DNA from: Candidatus Brevundimonas colombiensis | GTDB lineage: Bacteria; Pseudomonadota; Alphaproteobacteria; Caulobacterales; Caulobacteraceae | Direction: 5' to 3' | Length of the DNA: 64,000 nucleotides | Assembly (NCBI GenBank): GCA_029202665.1 | Contig: CP119326.1 | Coordinates: 1,798,001 to 1,862,000, forward strand | Shown here: positions 52,071 to 59,723 of the stretch, piece by piece | Numbering within the stretch: the first letter of the stretch is position 1 | Layout: the number at the start of each line of letters is the position of its first letter | Made by a program: the position numbers and the translations under genes | Notes under the pieces: generated by a model | The model's database searches: none | Told to the model about the DNA's origin: nothing | Seen by the model: the letters and a program-made list of their open reading frames with translations, nothing else

Positions 52071-52495
52071 CAGGGACGCACCGCTTCTGTGATCTGGGCC
52101 GCCTGTCCGCGAGCCTGGGCGAGGTCAGTCGGGGAAAGCCGCTCGCATTGGACGCGATACATGCCGTCGTCATCATAGGTCGAAGTGGCCGGGCGGTTGG
52201 CGATCGCGACGATCCGCCAGGCGCAGCCCGCGACGGCATCCTTGACGATCCAAGGCGCGTCGTTGGTGAAGGCTTCGGAGACGTTGCGCTGGGCCTGATA
52301 GTCGCCGGCCATGGCCTTCGTCATCTCACCCGGCAGGGTGGCGTGATCGTATTCGCAAGCCCTGCCAGGGTCAGGGGTTGGACACGACTTCAGCGTCACC
52401 GTCTCCGCGATGTCGCCCGTTTTCGCCGGAGCGGTTGCCTGGCTGCATGCTGACAGCAGCAACATGGGGGCGATCAGGAAGCGGATGCGGGCCAT
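52070..52495 (-). CDS. Prophage-encoded lipoprotein, unknown function
   Basis: A 141-residue exported lipoprotein. The signal is short, MARIRFLIAPMLLLSAC, with lipobox LLSAC (Cys17). The mature part contains four more cysteines (SCPTPDPGRACEYDH, AGCAWRIV, VQCERL) that could form two disulfides in the periplasm. No family recognised. It is next to the repressor, outside the lytic operon, and its companion overlaps it by one base. Phage lipoproteins at this position often block superinfection, but that is inference. Confidence 0.75.
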   Translation of the reverse strand: MARIRFLIAPMLLLSACSQATAPAKTGDIAETVTLKSCPTPDPGRACEYDHATLPGEMTKAMAGDYQAQRNVSEAFTNDAPWIVKDAVAGCAWRIVAIANRPATSTYDDDGMYRVQCERLSPTDLAQARGQAAQITEAVRP

Positions 52496-52507
52496 GGCGG
52501 AGCGCCC

Positions 52508-53179
52508 CTAATAGATGTTGAAGCCGCCAAGGGCGCGGCCGAGGATGGCGAACTGTTCAAGGTCGTGACCCTGTAGAACCTCGGGTTCATAGCGCGGGTT
52601 TTCCGAGATGACCTCGACGCCGTCAACGCCTAGGCGGCGCAGACGTTTGATGCGCAGTTCCTCGCCAAGCCGGAAAGCGAAGACGCCCTCGCGAAGGCGA
52701 GTATCCCGAATATCGACGAGGACGCTGCTTTCGTCAGAAATCAGCGGCTCCATACTGTCACCTTCGGCCATGACAAATCGCAGGCCTTCGGCATTCGCCA
52801 TGCCCATGATCTGAAGCATCTCCCGCGTCATCGGAACGACGCCGATCTGCTTTGCCAGTTCTGTGATCGAGCCTGCCCCAGCCGCCAGACGAACGTCGAG
52901 CAGCGGAATATCAACATAGCCGAACGGCCCCGAGTTTGGCTTGCCGTCTCCGGTCGCCAACCATTCCAAGCTCACGCCTAGCACCTTAGCGATCCGCGCA
53001 AGCTTGAATGCGCCTGGTTCGCTTCGGCCCTTCAGCAACTGATTGAACCCGCTCAGAGACATGTCCGCGCGCTTGGCCACCAGCGTCTGAGGCACTGCAC
53101 CCATAGCCGAGCGGAGGCGATCCGCGAAATCGGAATACGGCCCTGCAATATCGTCATCAACCACGTTGACCGACTCCAA
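52508..53179 (-). CDS. Phage repressor, CI/S24-peptidase type
   Basis: A 223-residue repressor. An N-terminal XRE-type HTH (about 15-80: ADRLRSAMGAVPQTLVAKRADMSLSGFNQLLKGRSEPG) is joined to a C-terminal LexA/S24 domain. Catalytic Ser is in FVMAEGDSMEPLI and Lys in ELRIKRLRR; AAGAGSI is a plausible self-cleavage region. It should maintain lysogeny and be inactivated by RecA after DNA damage, unlike Mu c, which lacks a peptidase domain. It diverges from ner, with palindromic operators between. Confidence 0.93.
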   Translation of the reverse strand: MESVNVVDDDIAGPYSDFADRLRSAMGAVPQTLVAKRADMSLSGFNQLLKGRSEPGAFKLARIAKVLGVSLEWLATGDGKPNSGPFGYVDIPLLDVRLAAGAGSITELAKQIGVVPMTREMLQIMGMANAEGLRFVMAEGDSMEPLISDESSVLVDIRDTRLREGVFAFRLGEELRIKRLRRLGVDGVEVISENPRYEPEVLQGHDLEQFAILGRALGGFNIY

Positions 53180-53194
53180 ATACCGGATTACTGT

Positions 53195-53226
53195 CCGTTA
53201 AAACGTAGATACCTACGACGTAACGG
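53195..53226. promoter_or_regulatory. Operator palindrome between repressor and ner
   Basis: CCGTTAAAACGTAG (53195-53208) faces CTACGACGTAACGG (53213-53226), a 14-bp imperfect inverted repeat with a 4-bp centre. A related half-site, CCGCTACAGCGTAG, is at 53461-53474 within the ner 3' end. These probably bind the repressor and/or Ner and control both divergent promoters. Confidence 0.78.
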
Positions 53227-53235
53227 ATTTCGCTA

Positions 53236-53505
53236 ATGCATTGCGAAGACATCAAGTCTGAACTCCGAAAGCGATATGGATCGCTCGCCTCGTTCTCGGA
53301 GCGCGTCGATCTTCCGCGCGGGCTTGTCAGCGACACCTTGCGAGGCCGCCGTTCCTCCCGTGCTGAAGCCGCGATCGCCGCCGCTCTGAATTTGCCGATC
53401 CATAAGGTCTTTCCGAAGCACTACGGCTTCAATGATTCGTCCCTGAAAGCGGACAATAGTCCGCTACAGCGTAGATCGCACCGTCTAACTGCGGAGGCGC
53501 GCTAG
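53236..53505 (+). CDS. Ner-like DNA-binding regulator (Nlp family)
   Basis: An 89-residue helix-turn-helix protein: DIKSELRKRYGSLASFSERVDLPRGLVSDTLRGRRSSRAEAAIAAALNLPIHKVFPKHYG in sections. The closing P-I-HKVFP-HY corresponds to the IWPSRY end of Mu Ner and SfsB/Nlp. Ner is the early negative regulator that shuts down both the repressor and early promoters during lytic growth. The ATG at 53236 lies 10 bp after the operator palindrome, so the regulator should bind close to its own start. Confidence 0.9.
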   Translation: MHCEDIKSELRKRYGSLASFSERVDLPRGLVSDTLRGRRSSRAEAAIAAALNLPIHKVFPKHYGFNDSSLKADNSPLQRRSHRLTAEAR

Positions 53506-53507
53506 AC

Positions 53508-54398
53508 ATGGCGCGCGGTGACGAAGCGCCCATGACGGCCCAGGCCGCCGTGATGATCGACCCGCCAGCCGTTCGTTCGGTGGTCAGGGTCAAGATCGCC
53601 CAGATCGACGCCAGCGAACGACTGCGCGAAATCAGCGAAGCCCACGCCCAGGTCATCGCGGCTTCCATGCTGGAGCATGAGACGGCTGGCGGTCGTCGTC
53701 AGCTCCAAGCGGTCGAACTGGTCCAGCGAGGCGATGGCTATCGGCTGGTCTATGGCGCGCACCGTCTGCGCGCTCACCAGATCAACGGCTGGGAAGAGAT
53801 CGACGCCGAGATCGTGACGCTGACCGACGCTGGTCTGCGCCTGCGCGAGATCGACGAAAACCTGATCCGTCACGAACTGACGGCACTGGATCGCGCGCGT
53901 TTCCTGTCGGAACGGAAACGGCTGTTTGAGGCGCTAAACCCGGCTGCAAAACGCGGCGGCGACCGCCGTTCGGACCAAACTGCCAACGTGGCAGTTTGGT
54001 CCTTCAGCGCCGACATCGCCGAAAAGACGGGCCTTTCTGAACGCACCGTCTTCCGCGCCGTGGCGTTGATCGAAAACCTCGCGCCCGCCGCGATCGCTCG
54101 GCTGCGCGACACACCCTTGGCGTCGAACCAGGCCGCCCTAGAGGCCCTGTCGAAACAACCGCATGAGCGGCAGTTGGCGGCGCTGGACCAGTTGTTCGCG
54201 GCCGAGAACCCGGCACCCTCGGTCAACGCCGCGTTCGACCGCCTGGACGGAAAGGCCGTGAAGCCAGCGGCCGAACTCTGGGCGACGAAGACCTTTGACC
54301 AGTTCAGCCGCCAGAGCGCCAAGACCAAGCGCGAGTTTCTGGACCTGCTGATGAAATCAGGCGCCTTTGAAGGCCATACGGCGGGGGCGTCGAAATGA
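53508..54398 (+). CDS. ParB/Srx-domain DNA-binding protein of the prophage early region
   Basis: A 296-residue protein. An N-terminal ParB-like nuclease/CTPase domain (about 20-125: VKIAQIDASERLREISEAHAQVIAASM, LVYGAHRLRAHQINGWEEI, EIDENLIRHELTALDRA) is followed by an HTH region (KTGLSERTVFRAVALIENL) and a C-terminal helical part. The GAHRL box corresponds to GERRxxA of ParB. It could segregate, bind or condense phage DNA or regulate early genes. It sits between Ner and MuA, where Mu itself has no such gene. A perfect palindrome lies inside it at 53974-54000. Confidence 0.87.
   Translation: MARGDEAPMTAQAAVMIDPPAVRSVVRVKIAQIDASERLREISEAHAQVIAASMLEHETAGGRRQLQAVELVQRGDGYRLVYGAHRLRAHQINGWEEIDAEIVTLTDAGLRLREIDENLIRHELTALDRARFLSERKRLFEALNPAAKRGGDRRSDQTANVAVWSFSADIAEKTGLSERTVFRAVALIENLAPAAIARLRDTPLASNQAALEALSKQPHERQLAALDQLFAAENPAPSVNAAFDRLDGKAVKPAAELWATKTFDQFSRQSAKTKREFLDLLMKSGAFEGHTAGASK
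53974..54000. promoter_or_regulatory. Perfect 12-bp-arm palindrome inside the ParB-like gene
   Basis: ACCAAACTGCCA (53974-53985) and TGGCAGTTTGGT (53989-54000) are exact complements with a 3-bp ACG centre. Coding meaning is QTANVAVW. ParB proteins bind 16-bp palindromes of this type (parS), often inside or beside their own gene, so this is a candidate binding site. Confidence 0.6.
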
Positions 54399-54616
54399 TG
54401 CCGCCACGCACCCTTGAGCCGTGGCAGCGAGCCGTCATCGGTTTCCTCAAGACGCCCATGCGCTTGCGTCGTGAACGCCGCAGCGAAAGCCAAAGCGCCC
54501 TCATTGAACTCGCCGCCGAATGGGGATCAGCGAGCGAAAAAGAGCGCCGCCTGTTTCTTGAAACACTGTCGAAATCGGACCTGCCGAAGGGCTGGACCGT
54601 GGAGAAAGGCCAATGA
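54395..54616 (+). CDS. Hypothetical prophage protein, 73 residues
   Basis: MMPPRTLEPWQRAVIGFLKTPMRLRRERRSESQ at the start and SEKERRLFLETLSKSDLPKGW near the end; basic, helical, no membrane segment. The ATG overlaps the ParB-like stop by 4 bp (ATGA) and the stop overlaps the next gene, so it is part of the early operon. Not recognised; its size and charge would suit a nucleic-acid or protein adaptor. Confidence 0.7.
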   Translation: MMPPRTLEPWQRAVIGFLKTPMRLRRERRSESQSALIELAAEWGSASEKERRLFLETLSKSDLPKGWTVEKGQ

Positions 54617-54849
54617 GCGCCGCACCCACCCGCGCCCAAAGCCTGGGCGTGAAGCCGGCGCAGATGCGCCGTGGCAGCGTCAGCCGGATCAACAAGGCCA
54701 AGGCGTCCCTGGTCGAGGTGATCGGCATCTGGGCCGACATCGACGAGGGCATGGTGGGCGAGGTCGAAAGCATGATCTCGCGCCTTGATGGCCTGAACGA
54801 CAGCCTGGACGCCAGCGTCGAGCTGCTGCGCGAGGAGTGGCCCGAGTGA
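54613..54849 (+). CDS. Hypothetical prophage protein, 78 residues
   Basis: A small helical protein (SRINKAKASLVEVIGIWADIDEGMVGEVESMISRLDGLNDSLDASVELLREEW) with a heptad-like second half suggesting a coiled coil. ATGA overlap with the gene before it. No family recognised; conserved position in the early operon is the main support. Confidence 0.7.
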   Translation: MSAAPTRAQSLGVKPAQMRRGSVSRINKAKASLVEVIGIWADIDEGMVGEVESMISRLDGLNDSLDASVELLREEWPE

Positions 54850-54908
54850 TCCTCACCATCCTCCACACGATCATCCTGCGCCTGACGGGCAAGGAGCGCC
54901 TGCTTTGA
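54846..54908 (+). CDS. Tiny hydrophobic peptide gene, 20 residues (tentative)
   Basis: GTG at 54846 overlaps the previous stop (GTGA), and TGA at 54906-54908 overlaps the TTG of the next gene. The peptide VILTILHTIILRLTGKERLL is hydrophobic with a basic end, like a small membrane-active or leader peptide. The double overlap is the same pattern as the surrounding real genes. Without it there would be a 55-bp gap in an otherwise gap-free run. Length is too short for codon statistics. Confidence 0.35.
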   Translation: MILTILHTIILRLTGKERLL

Positions 54909-55150
54909 CCGACGCCATATCCATCCCGCGCGGCGGCATCGCAGTGCTGAACAACCTGCTGGCCCAGCGCTCGGCCTGGCATGGCTGGGAAGCCGGCCAT
55001 CCAGCGCAGTCGCCCGAGGCGCAAGACGCCTTCACCGAACGCGCGCGGGCCATCACCGCCATGCGTGAGATCGGCCTGATCGACGAGAACGGCATGCTGA
55101 CCGAGGCCGGCCGCATGACTGCTGAAGTCTGGAACCGGCGACATGCCTAA
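54905..55150 (+). CDS. Hypothetical prophage protein, 81 residues
   Basis: Starts at TTG 54905 (TDAISIPRGGIAVLNNLLAQRSAWHGWEA) and ends with MLTEAGRMTAEVWNRRHA. Predicted helical with a winged-helix-like tail (AITAMREIGLIDENGMLTEAG), so DNA binding is possible. Not recognised by family. Overlaps the next gene by 8 bp. Confidence 0.65.
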   Translation: MTDAISIPRGGIAVLNNLLAQRSAWHGWEAGHPAQSPEAQDAFTERARAITAMREIGLIDENGMLTEAGRMTAEVWNRRHA

Positions 55151-55616
55151 GCACCATCGCAAACGCCACCGCGAAGACCCGCGCCAGATGGCCCTGTCGT
55201 TCGATGCCCCGCCCCGCGTGACGCCGACCGAAGGGCTGCTCGCCGGCCTGGATACCTATGTCGCCGGTCTGGTGTCGCGGATCGTCCAGGACGACGCCCG
55301 ATCGCAGGCCGAAGTCGCCGCCGCCATCTCGGCGGTGCTGGGGGACGATGTCTCGGTCGATATGCTCTACGCCTACGCCGCACCGGCGAAGACCAGCCAC
55401 AACATATCGGTGGCGCGGTTCCTTGCGCTGATCGTCGCCACCAAACGCTCGGACGCCCTGGATGCCCTGGTGACCCGCATCGGCTGTCGGGTGCTGGAAG
55501 GCGAAGAGTTCGTGCTGGCCCAGCTCGGACACGTCCAGGCCGAGATGCGCCGGCTGCGCGCGATCGAGCGCGACCTGGTCGGCAAGGCCCAACCCTTCGA
55601 AGGGCGCACGGCATGA
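55143..55616 (+). CDS. Hypothetical prophage early protein upstream of MuA, 157 residues
   Basis: A protein with a basic N-terminus (PKHHRKRHREDPRQ), then two predicted helical parts: AGLVSRIVQDDARSQAEVAAAISAVLGDDVSVDMLYAYAAPAKTSHNISVARFLALIV and a C-terminal LAQLGHVQAEMRRLRAIERDL coiled coil. The middle resembles the phage regulatory family whose members act on early replication control, often found before the transposase in Mu-like phages. ATG at 55143, stop overlapping MuA start (ATGA, 55613-55616). Confidence 0.72.
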   Translation: MPKHHRKRHREDPRQMALSFDAPPRVTPTEGLLAGLDTYVAGLVSRIVQDDARSQAEVAAAISAVLGDDVSVDMLYAYAAPAKTSHNISVARFLALIVATKRSDALDALVTRIGCRVLEGEEFVLAQLGHVQAEMRRLRAIERDLVGKAQPFEGRTA

Positions 55617-57595
55617 ACGCGGTGTGGTGGACGGCGCAGGAACTGGCGATGCAGACCCTTCCGGGCCTGCCTTCGACCAAGCGCAAGATCAACGAGATGG
55701 CGGCGCAGCAGGGTTGGGCCGAGCGGACCAACGCGACGGGCGTTCGGCTGGCCCGTCCCCGCAAGGGACGCGGCGGCGGCCTGGAATATCACTACACCGT
55801 CCTGCCGGTTCCGGCCGTGGCGGCACTGGCGGCGCGGGGCCTGGTCATGAACCAGGGCGCACAGGCCGTCGTCGTCCCGGCCTCCGAGGCCTGGGCCGCG
55901 TTCGACGCCCTGCCTGACGACAAGAAGGCCAAGGCGCGGTTCCGCCTGGACGTGCTGCGCGAGATCGAAGCCCTGCGGACGGCGGGCGCCTCGGCGACAG
56001 GCGCCGTCGCCCATGTCGTCGCGCTGCACAAGGCGAAGGCCAGGGCCGGCGAAGGTGCGCAACACGACTTCAGCGCCGCCACCGTGGCTAACTGGAAGAA
56101 GGCCGTGCGCGGTCTGGCCAAGGGCGACTGGTTGCCCGCGCTGGCGCCACGCCACCAGGGCCGCACGGCGACGGCCGACTGCGATCCGAATGCCTGGGAG
56201 TTCCTGAAAAGCGACTACCTGCGCCTGTCGGCCCCGACCTTCGAGAGCTGCATGGAGCGGCTGTCGGACACGGCGGCGATGAACGGCTGGTCGATCCCGT
56301 CGCCGAAGACCCTGGCGCGCCGGCTGGAAAAGGAAATCCCCGAGCCTGTGCGCGTCCTGGCTCGCGACGGACTGGAAAAGCTGGAGCGCATGTTCCCGCC
56401 GATCATCCGCGATCGCAGCGAGTTCCATGCCCTTCAGGCCGTCAACGCCGACGGTCACCGCTGGGACGTGTTTGTTTCCTTCCCAGACAAACCGAAGCCG
56501 ATGCGCCCGTTGATGCTGGCGATCCAAGACCTCTATTCGGGCAAAATCCTCGCCTGGCGCATCGCCGAAAATGAGGGTGCGGACACTGTCAGCCTGGCCT
56601 TTGGCGACCTGTTCCGCGACCACGGCGTCCCCGATCTGGTCTGGCTGGACAACGGCCGGGGCTTTGCGTCCAAATGGATCACTGGCGGGACGCCGACCCG
56701 TTTCCGGTTCAAGGTGAAGCCGTCCGATCCGGTCGGCGTCCTAACTGCGGCGGGCTGCGACGTGCGCTTCACACGGCCCTATTCAGGTCGTTCGAAGCCC
56801 ATCGAACGGGCCTTCCGCGACCTTTGCGAACACGGCGCCAAGCATCCCGAGTTCCAAGGCGCCTACACCGGCAACAGCCCCATGGCGAAGCCCGAGGACT
56901 ATGCCAGCCGCGCCGTGCCGCTGGACGTGTTCACGGCCGTGGTCAACGACGTGATCCGCCGCCACAACGCCCGCGTCGGTCGTCGGACGCGCGTCTGCCG
57001 GGGCGTCCTGTCGTTCGACCAGGCCTATCAGGCTTCGATCGCGACGGCGGTCATCACCCGCCCCACCGAGGCCCAGCTCCGCATGTGCCTGCTGGCTCAT
57101 GAAAGCGTGACGGCCGACCGCCTGACCGGCGCGGTCAACCTGTTCGGCAATCGCTACTGGTCGGAGTTCCTGAGCGAGCATCGCGGCGAGAAGGTCGTGG
57201 TCCGCTTCGACCCCGACCGCCTGCATCAGGAGCCGGCGCACGTCTATTCGATGGGCGGCAACTACCTGGGCGCGGCGGAAATGCAGGAGGCGTCAGGCTT
57301 CTCCGACGCGACTGCCGCCCGTGAACACGGCCGGGTCAAGGCGGCCTGGCTGCGCTCGCAGAAGGACATGCTGGCGCTGGAGCGGCGGCTGTCGGCGGCC
57401 GATGTCGCGAACCTATTGCCCGATGTCGCCGAGGACGAGGACTTCACGCCCGAGCCGACCCGCGTCGTGCGGATGCTCGGCGGCCTGGCTGCGGCGCCGG
57501 TGGCGGCCCCGGTCGAGGCGTCGGCCCAGATCATGGATCGGTATGCGGAAGCCTTGGCGCGACAGCGCCCGGATCATCTGCGGCTGATCGAATGA
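55613..57595 (+). CDS. Mu-type DDE transposase MuA
   Basis: A 660-residue transposase for phage integration and replicative transposition. The N-terminal Mu DNA-binding domain starts NAVWWTAQELAMQTLPGLPSTKRKINEMA. The catalytic rve-like core has Asp in LQAVNADGHRWDVFVSF, Asp in LVWLDNGRGFASK and Glu in SKPIERAFRDLCEHG. A Mu C-terminal domain follows (VVVRFDPDRLHQEPAHVYS), ending in a helical MuB/ClpX-interaction-like tail. Length matches Mu A (663). Starts on the overlapping ATGA. Confidence 0.95.
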   Translation: MNAVWWTAQELAMQTLPGLPSTKRKINEMAAQQGWAERTNATGVRLARPRKGRGGGLEYHYTVLPVPAVAALAARGLVMNQGAQAVVVPASEAWAAFDALPDDKKAKARFRLDVLREIEALRTAGASATGAVAHVVALHKAKARAGEGAQHDFSAATVANWKKAVRGLAKGDWLPALAPRHQGRTATADCDPNAWEFLKSDYLRLSAPTFESCMERLSDTAAMNGWSIPSPKTLARRLEKEIPEPVRVLARDGLEKLERMFPPIIRDRSEFHALQAVNADGHRWDVFVSFPDKPKPMRPLMLAIQDLYSGKILAWRIAENEGADTVSLAFGDLFRDHGVPDLVWLDNGRGFASKWITGGTPTRFRFKVKPSDPVGVLTAAGCDVRFTRPYSGRSKPIERAFRDLCEHGAKHPEFQGAYTGNSPMAKPEDYASRAVPLDVFTAVVNDVIRRHNARVGRRTRVCRGVLSFDQAYQASIATAVITRPTEAQLRMCLLAHESVTADRLTGAVNLFGNRYWSEFLSEHRGEKVVVRFDPDRLHQEPAHVYSMGGNYLGAAEMQEASGFSDATAAREHGRVKAAWLRSQKDMLALERRLSAADVANLLPDVAEDEDFTPEPTRVVRMLGGLAAAPVAAPVEASAQIMDRYAEALARQRPDHLRLIE

Positions 57596-57599
57596 AGAC

Positions 57600-57630
57600 G
57601 GCCCGGCGGGGCTGCAACCCCGGCCGGGCC
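57600..57630. terminator. Hairpin between MuA and MuB genes
   Basis: GGCCCGGCGGGG and CCCCGGCCGGGCC (57600-57630) form a very GC-rich stem with a CTGCAA loop directly after the MuA stop. There is no T-run, so this is more likely a processing or partial-attenuation hairpin setting the MuA:MuB ratio than a full terminator. It fills the only sizeable gap (81 bp) in the early operon. Confidence 0.6.
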
Positions 57631-57676
57631 TGAACCCCGAGAACCAAAAAACCCGAGAGAACTGAGGAACCCTATC

Positions 57677-58639
57677 ATGTCACCCAATCTAGGCAAAACC
57701 ACCTTCACCGACGCTGAGATGGCGAAGCTGCGCCAGGACGTTGCGGCCTATATCGAGCGCAACGGAATGACCAAGCGCCAGTTCGCCGCCGACGCCGATG
57801 TGGCTGAAGGCACGTTCGGCCCCTGGCTGAACGGTCAGTATGCCGGGAACAACGACACGGTCGCGGCAAAGGTCCACCGCCTGATCGTTAGCCGTGAAGA
57901 ACAAGCCCGCCTGGTGGCGACCGTGCCGGAAGCCCCGTCGTGGCAACAGACCAAGACGGCCGTCAAAATCCTGACCGTCCTAGAGCATTGCCAGGTGTTC
58001 GGCGACATGGGCGTCCTCGGCATGGGGCCGGGCCTGGGCAAGACCCACACCATCGCGCAGTTCAAGGCGACGCGTCCGCGTGTCTGGACCGCCGCCATGT
58101 CGCCCAGCAGCCGGGGCGTTCCCAACGCCCTGGTCGCCATGCTTGAGGCCATGGGCGAAGACGAGGCCAAGGGAACGCCCCAGGCCCTGTCGCGCCGGGT
58201 TCAGAAGAAGGCCGGGCCGGGCGGCTTGATCGTGATCGACGAGGCCCAGCACCTGTCGCAACAAGCGGTTGACGAGTTCCGGTCGATCCATGACCGCACG
58301 GGCGTCGGCCTGGTCTTCTCGGGCGACGAGAGCGTGTTTCAGCTGTTCGACGGGACGCGCCGCGCCGCCTTCGCCCAGTTCCATTCGCGCATCGGCATCC
58401 GTCACCGTCAGTCGCGCCCCTATGCCGAGGACGCCGAAATCCTGGCGATCGCCCACGGCGTCACGGACGGGCCGTCGATCAAGCTGCTGCGCGACATGGC
58501 GCAGAAGCCGGGCGCCCTGCGCGGCGTGACCAAGACCCTGCTGCTGGCGCGACGGATGGCGGCGATGACCGACACGCCGATGTCGCCCGCCGTGATCCGT
58601 GAAGCCTGGGCGCAGCGCGCGCCGGACATGGCCGCGTGA
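57677..58639 (+). CDS. MuB-like AAA+ transposition target-activator ATPase
   Basis: A 320-residue protein. An N-terminal HTH (MTKRQFAADADVAEGTFGPWLNGQYAGN, about 30-60) is followed by the AAA+ core: Walker A GMGPGLGKTHTI, Walker B GGLIVIDEAQHLS, and sensor-like GLVFSGDES. This is the Mu B layout (HTH plus ATPase, 312 residues in Mu). It binds target DNA and delivers it to MuA, giving target immunity. A GAGGAACC ribosome site precedes the ATG. Confidence 0.94.
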   Translation: MSPNLGKTTFTDAEMAKLRQDVAAYIERNGMTKRQFAADADVAEGTFGPWLNGQYAGNNDTVAAKVHRLIVSREEQARLVATVPEAPSWQQTKTAVKILTVLEHCQVFGDMGVLGMGPGLGKTHTIAQFKATRPRVWTAAMSPSSRGVPNALVAMLEAMGEDEAKGTPQALSRRVQKKAGPGGLIVIDEAQHLSQQAVDEFRSIHDRTGVGLVFSGDESVFQLFDGTRRAAFAQFHSRIGIRHRQSRPYAEDAEILAIAHGVTDGPSIKLLRDMAQKPGALRGVTKTLLLARRMAAMTDTPMSPAVIREAWAQRAPDMAA

Positions 58640-59046
58640 GGGCCGCCCCGATGATCGTTCACGCCCTTCACCCCTTGGACGCCCTGCTGGCCGAGATCGG
58701 CGCCCTGGTTCGCCGGGGCCGCCACGGCAGCCTGGACGAGGCCGAGTTCGCCTTGCGCGTCGGCCGCATCCGCCAAGCCATCGTCGCCGCCGATCTGGAC
58801 CGCGACGGACGGCTGCGCGACCGCCTCGATCTGCTGGTCCGCGCGACCGAGGACCAAAGCCTGACGCGCGACTGGTTCGACCAGATCATGGGTTCGCTGC
58901 GCGACCGCGTCGCCTTCGCCCGCGATGGGCTGAAGCCCGATCCCAGACGCCTCGGCGAGAACCGCGCGGGCCGTCGCTACGGCGGCCTGACCGTTTTTGA
59001 CGGCGGCCGCTGCCACACCCCTCAAGACCACGAAAGGAGCCTGTAA
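58636..59046 (+). CDS. Hypothetical prophage protein, 136 residues
   Basis: A charged, helical protein (PLDALLAEIGALVRRGRHGSLDEAEFALRVGRIRQAIVAADLDRDGRLRDRLDLLVRATEDQSLTRDWFDQIMGSLRDRV) with an Arg-rich tail (GENRAGRRYGG). GTGA-type overlap with MuB. No family recognised. Stop shares one base with the DUF3164 start (59046). Confidence 0.68.
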   Translation: MRAAPMIVHALHPLDALLAEIGALVRRGRHGSLDEAEFALRVGRIRQAIVAADLDRDGRLRDRLDLLVRATEDQSLTRDWFDQIMGSLRDRVAFARDGLKPDPRRLGENRAGRRYGGLTVFDGGRCHTPQDHERSL

Positions 59047-59723
59047 TGGCCGACCCAACCTCAGAGACCTACGCGCCGCCAAACGCCCAGGAGGTCAACG
59101 GCAAGACCTTCATCCCCGACCCCAAGGGCGCCCTGGTCCCGATCGAGACCGTCAAGCCGACCGATCTGTTGGTGGACGAGACGGTTCGCCGGGTCATGTA
59201 TCTGGCCCACGACACCCACGGCCAAATCGCCAAGCTGAAGGCCTATACGCTGGAAGCCGTGTCGGCTGTGTTGGCCCTGCTGGACCAGGAACACGGCGTG
59301 AAGCTGGGCGGGGCGAAGGGCAACGTCACCCTGACCACCTTCGACGGCACCCAGAAGGTGCAGCTGGCGATCGCGGACCAGATCACCTTCGGTCCCGAAC
59401 TTCAGTCGGCGAAGAAGCTTGTCGATGAATGCCTGGTCGAGTGGTCCACGGACAGCCGCCCCGAGCTTCAGGCCATCGTTCAGCGCGCCTTCAACACGGA
59501 CAAGGAAGGCCTGGTGAACCGGGCCGAATTGTTCGGTCTGTTGCGGCTTGAGATCGCCGACGATCGCTGGAAGCGCGCCATGAAGGCGATCAAGGAGAGC
59601 ATCCGGGTTGAAGGGACAAAGGAATACGTCCGCTTTTATCGGCGGCCCCACGCGCGCGCGGCTTGGTCGGCGGTCACAATCGATGTGGCCTCGGCCTCGA
59701 TCATCGACGGGGTGGCGGCATGA
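59046..59723 (+). CDS. DUF3164 family phage protein
   Basis: A 225-residue protein with the DUF3164 blocks: LVPIETVKPTDLLVDETVRRVM near the start, DQEHGVKLGGAKGNVTLTTFDGTQKVQLAIADQITFGPELQSAKKLVDECLVEWS and ELFGLLRLEIADDRWKRAMKAIKESIRV. The family occurs after MuB in many Mu-like phages, and its function is unknown. Its last residues (RFYRRPHARAAWSAVTIDVAS) are poorly conserved in such families. Overlaps the next gene by 4 bp. Confidence 0.9.
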   Translation: MADPTSETYAPPNAQEVNGKTFIPDPKGALVPIETVKPTDLLVDETVRRVMYLAHDTHGQIAKLKAYTLEAVSAVLALLDQEHGVKLGGAKGNVTLTTFDGTQKVQLAIADQITFGPELQSAKKLVDECLVEWSTDSRPELQAIVQRAFNTDKEGLVNRAELFGLLRLEIADDRWKRAMKAIKESIRVEGTKEYVRFYRRPHARAAWSAVTIDVASASIIDGVAA

